Shown here: piece by piece, positions 54,786-60,000 of the stretch
Position numbering within the stretch: the first letter of the stretch is position 1
How the letters are laid out: each line of letters opens with the position of its first letter
Assembly: GCA_905221605.1 (NCBI GenBank)
Contig: CAJNDS010002693.1
Location: 30,001 to 90,000 of the forward strand
Direction of reading: 5' to 3'
Length of the DNA stretch: 60,000 nucleotides
Origin: Symbiodinium natans
Taxonomy: Eukaryota > Sar > Dinophyceae > Suessiales > Symbiodiniaceae
The notes under the pieces: model-generated
What the model was told of the DNA's origin: nothing
Database searches by the model: none
The model's input: only the letters and a program-made list of their open reading frames with translations
Position numbers and translations under genes: made by a program

Positions 54786-55518
54786 AACCTAAGCCCCAAA
54801 CATCTAACCGTGAACACAGAGCTCCTTAGCGCAACGCTGTCACCCATGCCGGGACACCACTACGCCCCAAAGAAGGGTTTGGGGCTTACGGTTTAAGGTT
54901 TGGGGTTTAGGGAGTGTAGGGCCCAAACCCTTAAGCCTAAACTGAACCCTCACAAAAACCTTGTAAACTGACCTCGGCAAGTCACCGTCCGCGCATTCAG
55001 TATCCACCAATGGCAATCAGGATCCAAGGCTTTCTGCTGCGAGGATTGCACCAGAGCCTGGGGAGTCAACCTTGGGGTTTTTGGGGTTTGGGGTTTGGGG
55101 TTTAGGGGTTTAGGGCTTAGGGCTTAGGGCTTAGGGTTTAGGGCTTAGGCCGCCCCAGCCCCTCCTTTGAGCAGCTGGTCGCGCATTCAAACCTCTGTCA
55201 ACCTACATACCGCCGGAACTGTTCTCAGAAAAGGGCTCCGCTGCCAGGCGAGCGGTATCATCGCCGGAAACACAGGCTGTGGGGAACTGAGTTTCTCTAC
55301 CGCAGGGGGTGTATGGCGGAGAACGCACGTAGAGAATTACAGAGTCGCAAAAACCCACGGGACACGAGTGACCAGCTTAGAGCGTCCATGGCTGTTTGTC
55401 CTTGCTGCATGCCTCATATCACTTGGCAAGCAGTGCTTCCATTCATCAGCCTTTGCAGCTCGAAGGGTCTGCAAAGGGTAGAGGTCTGTTCTTGCTAGGT
55501 TGCGTTTTAGACTTGGCC

Positions 55519-55725
55519 ATGGAGGTGCGCGACCTCTGCGGTCAACTGTCGATTCCGGAGGCGATTGCGAATGCGTTTAGCCGTTGGTCGGTGTCACAAT
55601 TGGCGACGCTGTCTGACATCGACGGCGAGGAAGCGAAGGTCATACTGGGGCGGATGTTGGCCAAAGATGCTGGCGAGGATGACGTCCAAGCTTTCCGGTG
55701 TCTGGTGTCAAATGCTGAGAGTATT
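55519..55725 (+). CDS. possible 5' exon of an unrecognised gene
   Basis: ATG at 55519 sits in a good eukaryotic context (TTGGCCATGG). The frame encodes 69 residues starting MEVRDLCGQLSIPEAIANAF, predicted helical and acidic, and reaches ATT|GTACGT, a plausible GT donor at 55726 in phase 0. Read through, the frame closes soon after. No family is recognised, and no following exon could be identified. Confidence 0.35.
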
Positions 55726-55884
55726 GTACGTCCATGTTGGTCATGTTATTTAGGGTGAGTCCGGCCCTAAACCCCAAACCCCCAAAACGCAAGGCCCTAC
55801 ATACAATTGGGGGACGGCACGCATGGATAGCTCAGCTTCTGCATCATATCACAGCGGAGCCTGGTCCCCAAACCTTCTCGCCAA

Positions 55885-56110
55885 ACACCCCTGAACCCTA
55901 ACCCCAAACACCCCAAACCCTAAACCCGAAACCCATAACCCCAAACACCCCAAACACGCCAAACCCCCAACACCCCAAAACCTAAACCCCAAACCCTAAA
56001 CCCTAACCCCAAACACCCCAAACCAACAACCCCAAACCCTATACCCTAAACCCTATAACCCTAAACCCTGAACCCTAAACCCTAAACCCAAAACCCTAAA
56101 CTCTAAATCT
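55885..56110 (-). repeat. degenerate CCCCAAACAC / CCCTAAA array
   Basis: ACCCCAAAC and CCCTAAA units. It directly follows the ASSP hydrolase exon on the minus strand. Confidence 0.85.
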
Positions 56111-56113
56111 AAC

Positions 56114-56188
56114 TGTCCCGAACGCCAGGGCCAGTGCCGCGGGTGACGAAGCTGCGCGTTTCGCGTCCGTGTCTGCGCCGATTATGTC
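56114..56188 (-). CDS. alpha/beta hydrolase, ASSP exon
   Basis: The 75-nt exon between GTTCGCAG and ACA|GTTAGA encodes DIIGADTDAKRAASSPAALA then LAFGT, exactly 25 codons in phase 0. The plus strand is also open here, but only the minus reading fits the neighbours. Confidence 0.58.
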
Positions 56189-59100
56189 CTGCGAACGCTA
56201 GGGTTTGGGGTTTAGGGTTTAGGGTTTAGGGTTAAGGGTTTCGGGCTTAGGGTTCTTCAGGGTTTAGGGTTTGAGGTTTGAGGTTTAGGGTTTAGGGTTT
56301 CGGGTTCAGGGTTTGAGGTTTGAGGTTTGGGGTTTAAGATTTGGAGGGTTTAGGGGCTAGCGATTTAGGGTACGCGCGTCGTGTAAGGGTTTCGTGCTTA
56401 AACCACCACCCTAGAAGCCAAGGACGAAGGCTGCCCAGGCAAAATTCTAAACGCCAAGCCTTAAACCCTGAACCGAAACTCCTAAATCCCTTCACTCCAT
56501 ATAACTTTAACTTCCGTTCCAAAACAGCCCCCTGAACCCCAAAACCCTATGGATCCTAAATCCTAAACCCTAAGACCCCAGCCTAGAACCGTAAACCCTA
56601 AACCCTAAGCCCTCCTTGAAAAGCAGGTTCATCACCGGCGCCAGGAACCGGCGTGCGTCCTCCCACTGGGTCCGAAGGTCGTAGATGCCTGGCTTCCCGC
56701 GCTAGTGGTGTAATGTGGTGTCGGGTTTAGGGGATTATAGGGTTTAGGGTTTAGGGTTTAGGGTTTAGGGTTTAGGGTTTAGGGTTTAGGGTTTAGGGTT
56801 TAGGGTTTAGGGTTTAGGGTTTAGGGTTTAGGGTTTGGGCTCCTAAACCCTCAACCCTAAACCCCTAAACCCCTAAACCCCTAAACCCCTAAACCCCAGC
56901 GCCTGAAACCAGGATCACTGCTTCGAACCGTCGCCGGCCTTGGTCGCAGAGAGGTACCCACGGCTACTTGAAGAACCTCCAAAAGCTACATGTTTTGCAG
57001 GTCATGGTCAACCATGGAAGCCTAAACACGCCAAACACGCTAAACACGTTAAACCCTAAACCCTAAACCCGAAACCCTCCTTCAAGGTAGAGATGCGGCA
57101 TACAACAGGTGTAGCAAGACCCCAAACTCAGGGTTCCAGAGCTTACAAAACCGCAGTCATACCCCTTTACAGGATTCTTAGCTCAACGGGGTTCAGGGTT
57201 TAGGTACGATCTTCAAGCACAGGCAGCACATGTCCCCTATTGATGATTGGGGGGCTCACATTTTTGGGGTTCCATCGTATTTTCTTTAAACTACTTGTCT
57301 TATTCTACCCCCCCGGCCACAAAGTTCGACTCTCCGCGCACCAGAGAACCAAGACGCCCAGTCCATAAACCCGCCCCCAAGACCCCAAGACAGGGTTTAG
57401 GGTCTAGGGTCTAGGGTTTAGGGTTTAGGGTTTAAGGTTTAGGGTTTAGGGTTTAGGGCTTAGGGTTTAGGGGTTCACCGTACCGACTGGCTAAGCATGG
57501 GGTACTACGGAATTTTGGCACCGTATAATACCATACAAGTGCCTAGGTCCCTCGCCACTCTTACTACTCTCCTTATCTGGACGCCCTAAACCCTAAGCCC
57601 TAAGCCCTAAGCCCTAAACCCTAAACCCTCAACCCTCAACTGGAGCGAGCCGCGGGCGCTGCGATAAGCAGCGGCGAGCGATACCGCGTGGCGACAGGCC
57701 CGCGGACGAGCCCGAGCCTTAGCCTGGCGAGGGCTCGGGGCCGTTGGGCGGGGTGAGCGGGTTTAACCCGCGTGCCAGCGTCAGTCTGGCTCCAAAGAGA
57801 ATTACCCTAAACGTTAGGTTTTTAGTGACCCCGCACTGGTGCGTCCTCGGACCATCTCCTCCCGGACCATTTTTTGCCTGTCCCGGACCATTTGGGCTTC
57901 TCCCGGACCGTTTCTGAGCCTTTTGGTCTCCCCGACCATTTCTGGGCCTTTTTTGGGCTGGGCCCGGACCATTTCTGAGCCTTTTTGAGCTCTTCCCGGA
58001 CCATTCCGGAGCCTGTTGGGGCTTCTCCGGCCATTTCTGAGCCTTTTTGAGCTCTTTTCGCCTTTTTGGCCTCCTCCCGGACCATTTCTGAGCATTTTTT
58101 GCCCTCCGCCCGGACCATTTCAGCCTTGTTGAGCTCTTCTCGGACCATTTCTGAGCCTTTTTTGGGCTTTCCGCCCGGAGCCCTAGGCCTGGACCATTTC
58201 TGCGCCTTTTTGAGCTCTTCCCGAACCATTTTTGAGCCTTTTCGGAAGCTTCTCCCGGACCATTTCTGACTCCACCCGGACCATTTCTGAGCCCGGACCA
58301 TTTCTGGGCTTTTTTGAGCTCTTCCCGGACCATTCGAGCCTTTTTGAGCTCTTCCCGGACCATTTCTGAGCCATTTCTGAGCTTTTTTGGGTTTACCCCA
58401 CCATCTTATGCACCATTTCTGAGCTTTTTGGGCTTCTGCCGGACCAGTTCTGAGGCTTTTTGGGCTCCTCCCGGACTGTTTGAGCCTTTTTGGGCTTAAG
58501 CCATTTTTGGGCTGTTTTGGGTTGTAAGCCCCGTATAAGCATCACAATTTGGGAAACACCGGGCAAAAAAAACCCTAAACCCGCCAAAATCTTGTAAGCA
58601 AGGTCCCAAGAGGTCCCAGGGGCCGAGGTTCCAGGGGGCCACCAGGAAATCCTTTCAGGAAGCCTCCTTCGGCCAGGCCTCCCAAACCCTCCCCAATCGT
58701 CTCCCACAGGACCAAAAATCAAAGGGAGCCCCAACATTTAAACCTATGGATCTTGTAAGCAGGGTTTCCTGAGGTCCCAGGACAGTCCTTCCAAAAGGTC
58801 TCCTAAAAGGCCTCCTTCGGCCAATCCCAGACCCTCCCCAATCGTAGAGAGGGCGCAGGACCAAAAACCAAAGGGAGCCCAAGGCATAAACCTATGGGTT
58901 TTGTAAGCCCGGTATCAGCATCATAATTTGGAAACACCGGGCAAAAAAAAACCTAAACCCGCCAAAAAAAACCTATGGATCTTGGGGGGACAGAGAGGCC
59001 TTCGCGGGGGGTACCCCAGGATTTGGTCAAAGGCGGCCCGTAGCGCCCCCTCCCACTACTGTACTTACACACGATATTATAAAACCTAAACCCGCCCAAG

Positions 59101-59952
59101 GTTGAGATGTGGGTGGGTGGGTTGGGAGAGTGCGTTGAACCTGGGCGCACACCACAACACGCGTCCCGCGTGGTGGTGTGCGCGGAACCTTAGCAAACCC
59201 TAAACCCTAAACCCCAAACCCCAAGCCCCAAACCCCAAATCCTAGACTACGAAGGCACTGGCAAGTAACCTGAGGTAAGGAGCCATTCTTCGGCGCCACG
59301 CAGTGCTCTAAGCCGTACAGGGCCGCCACATGGCCCCCAGAGGAGTAGCCTGGCGCGGAGGCTTAGGGTTTAGGGTTTAGGGTTTAGGGTTTGGGGTTTA
59401 GGGTTTAGGGTTTAGGGTTTAGGGTTTGGGGTTTAGGGTTTAGGGTTTAGGGTTTAGGGTTTAGGGCTCAGGGCTTAGGGCTTAGGGTTTAGGGTTTCGG
59501 GTTTAGGGTTTAGGGTTTAGGGTTTTGGGTTTAGGGTTGAGGGCTTTGGGCATTTCAGGGTTTCGGGTTTTAGGGCCGAATGCGGGCTTCCTGTGACTGA
59601 TACAGTGGAACCCGATTGCAATATCAACCCTAAACCCTCAACCTTAAACCGTTTTCCCCAAACCCTAAACCCTAAAAAACACCCTGGCCCTGAAGCCCTC
59701 AAACCCGAAACCTTGGACCCCTTGCCTTGGCACCAGAATCATGAACAACTGTCCAGGAACCTTTTGTCCTCCCCGCTGCCCGCACCCTAAACCCTAAACC
59801 CCAAACCCTAAACCCTAAACCCTAAACCCTCCTAACCCCACAAAACCGATGGCGCGCGACCACAAAGGACCAGCCGCCCGTCGCTGCCCAGGGTCTTCGG
59901 GTGCTCCTCTGCCTTTCGAGCAATAGTCGACGGCTCCCAAGAGAGCCGTCGG
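56114..59952 (-). CDS. alpha/beta hydrolase, split by telomere-like introns
   Basis: Five islands join in descending order with exact phase: about 59930-59861 (GSDGRLVLC), 59349-59270 (YSSGGHVAALYGLEHC), 56963-56903 (RRRFEAVILVS), 56688-56615 (IYDLRTQWEDARRFLAPVM) and 56188-56114 (DIIGADTDAKRAASSPAAL). Joined, they show the order expected of an alpha/beta hydrolase of the HSL/esterase type: a LVLxG strand into the nucleophile elbow G-x-S-x-G (GYSSGG; Ser is the likely nucleophile), then a VILVSGIYDL strand and a later ASSP segment. The N-terminal oxyanion region and the Asp/His end are not found with confidence; islands at 54.7 and 54.6 kb may hold the 3' part. Introns include telomere-like arrays on both strands and the 57.9-58.5 kb minisatellite. 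Confidence 0.72.
56615..56688 (-). CDS. alpha/beta hydrolase, GIYDL exon
   Basis: After the AAGCCAG acceptor the 74-nt exon reads IYDLRTQWEDARRFLAPVMN then LLFK. SGIYDL is a hallmark segment of this hydrolase group. The best donor is GA (TTCAAG|GAGGGC), in phase with the next exon. Confidence 0.7.
56725..56840 (+). repeat. TTTAGGG array in a hydrolase intron
   Basis: Fourteen perfect units between the GIYDL exon and the VILVSG exon, with an opposing CCCCTAAA block at 56847-56897. On the minus strand the intron runs from GCGCTGGGGTTTAGGG to GCCAG. Confidence 0.95.
56903..56963 (-). CDS. alpha/beta hydrolase, VILVSG exon
   Basis: The 61-nt exon follows a CAAGTAG acceptor and reads PWVPLCDQGRRRFEAVILVS plus one base. 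It is in phase with both neighbours. The best donor is GC (TTTCAG|GCGCTGGGG), giving VSGIYDL. A GT donor a few bases upstream would give ILRGKPGIYDL instead, which departs from the family. Confidence 0.65.
57850..58510 (-). repeat. CCCGGACCATTTCTGAGCCT minisatellite
   Basis: A degenerate unit of about 45-50 bases, CCCGGACCATTTCTGAGCC-TTTTTGAGCTCTT, repeated about 14 times. The reverse complement matches the 26.4 kb minisatellite. It lies in a hydrolase intron. Long open frames (up to 214 codons) are artefacts. Confidence 0.85.
58520..59000. repeat. duplicated segment, about 200-380 bp spacing
   Basis: CAGGAC/CCTCCTTCGGCCA/CCCTCCCCAATCGT/GGACCAAAAAYCAAAGGGAGCC occurs twice (58640-58735, 58790-58880). 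An outer pair with AACACCGGGCAAAAAAAA is at 58554 and 58933. Confidence 0.75.
59270..59349 (-). CDS. alpha/beta hydrolase, nucleophile-elbow exon
   Basis: The 80-nt exon between GCGCCAG and CAG|GTTACT encodes YSSGGHVAALYGLEHCVAPK. G-Y-S-S-G-G is the serine nucleophile motif. The intron to its right (about 510 nt) contains TTTAGGG arrays and a CCCTAAA block. Confidence 0.72.
59365..59570 (+). repeat. TTTAGGG array in a hydrolase intron
   Basis: About 28 units between the hydrolase exons at 59270-59349 and 59861-59930; CCCTAAA blocks at 59635-59680 and 59785-59830 lie in the same intron. Confidence 0.95.
59861..59930 (-). CDS. alpha/beta hydrolase, exon 1 of those found
   Basis: The frame reads TIARKAEEHPKTLGSDGRLV then LC and leaves one base. 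The donor is TGTG|GTCGCG. Joining to the GCGCCAG acceptor at 59350 gives LVLCGYSSGGHVA, the nucleophile elbow. The 5' limit is not resolved. Confidence 0.65.
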
Positions 59953-60000
59953 CTATGAGCCCTAAACCCTACACCCCCTAAACCCTAAACCCTAAACCCT

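Noticed and set aside
57719-58374. A 214-codon frame and several others rich in Lys/Ser/Trp
   Set aside because: It is a minisatellite translation without codon or family signal.
1-60000. Spliced-leader relics or rRNA genes
   Set aside because: I looked for the dinoflagellate spliced-leader core (CCATTTTGGCTCAAG) and for conserved rRNA words and saw none.

Overview
This window looks like nuclear DNA of a protist, most likely a dinoflagellate or another alveolate; a green alga cannot be excluded. There are no operons, ribosome-binding sites or bacterial genes. Arabidopsis-type telomere repeat (TTTAGGG / CCCTAAA) and its variants fill a large part of the 60 kb, by eye a third or more, in well over a hundred separate blocks pointing both ways. 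They are separated by islands of roughly 60-300 bp. Splice junctions that I could place using protein-family conservation use GT, GC or GA donors with AG acceptors, a spread known from dinoflagellates. No spliced-leader relic was seen.

The main result is that many islands between the telomere-like blocks are exons, and the blocks lie inside introns. Three genes show this on the minus strand, where successive islands encode consecutive pieces of one known family in the right order and usually in the right phase. They are a DUF3556-type membrane protein (about 27.2-30.7 kb), an ApaG-domain protein (about 36.0-40.7 kb, perhaps reaching 35.1 kb) and an alpha/beta hydrolase (about 56.1-59.95 kb). 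A fourth minus-strand gene (41.5-42.46 kb) encodes an uncharacterised membrane protein of a family known from fungi and protists; it needs only one ordinary 47-nt intron. A decayed PD-(D/E)XK nuclease-like gene lies at 48.3-49.5 kb, also on the minus strand.

Layout: 0-27 kb is telomere-like arrays with exon-sized islands. Several islands read convincingly as protein, but I recognise none of them. This part also holds a palindromic repeat family at 8.0-9.1 kb with a tRNA-like core, a long G-rich minisatellite at 22.9-23.2 kb, and complex minisatellites at 25.6-26.9 kb. From 27 to 60 kb come the recognised genes, all on the minus strand, with AT-rich and 9-mer satellites (33.5, 36.9, 44.4, 45.8, 51.0 kb) and a minisatellite at 57.9-58.5 kb that repeats, in inverted orientation, the one at 26.4 kb.

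Several families of short elements with terminal inverted repeats (about 45-330 bp, some with a TA target duplication) are scattered through the window. Some are inserted in telomere-like arrays, and one carries a telomere-like array inside it. Together with the short direct repeats at several intron ends, this suggests that mobile, introner-like DNA and telomere-like tracts have repeatedly entered genes here. Family assignments rest on recalled conservation patterns, not on searches. In GC-rich islands several frames are often open, so unlabelled islands are given low confidence.
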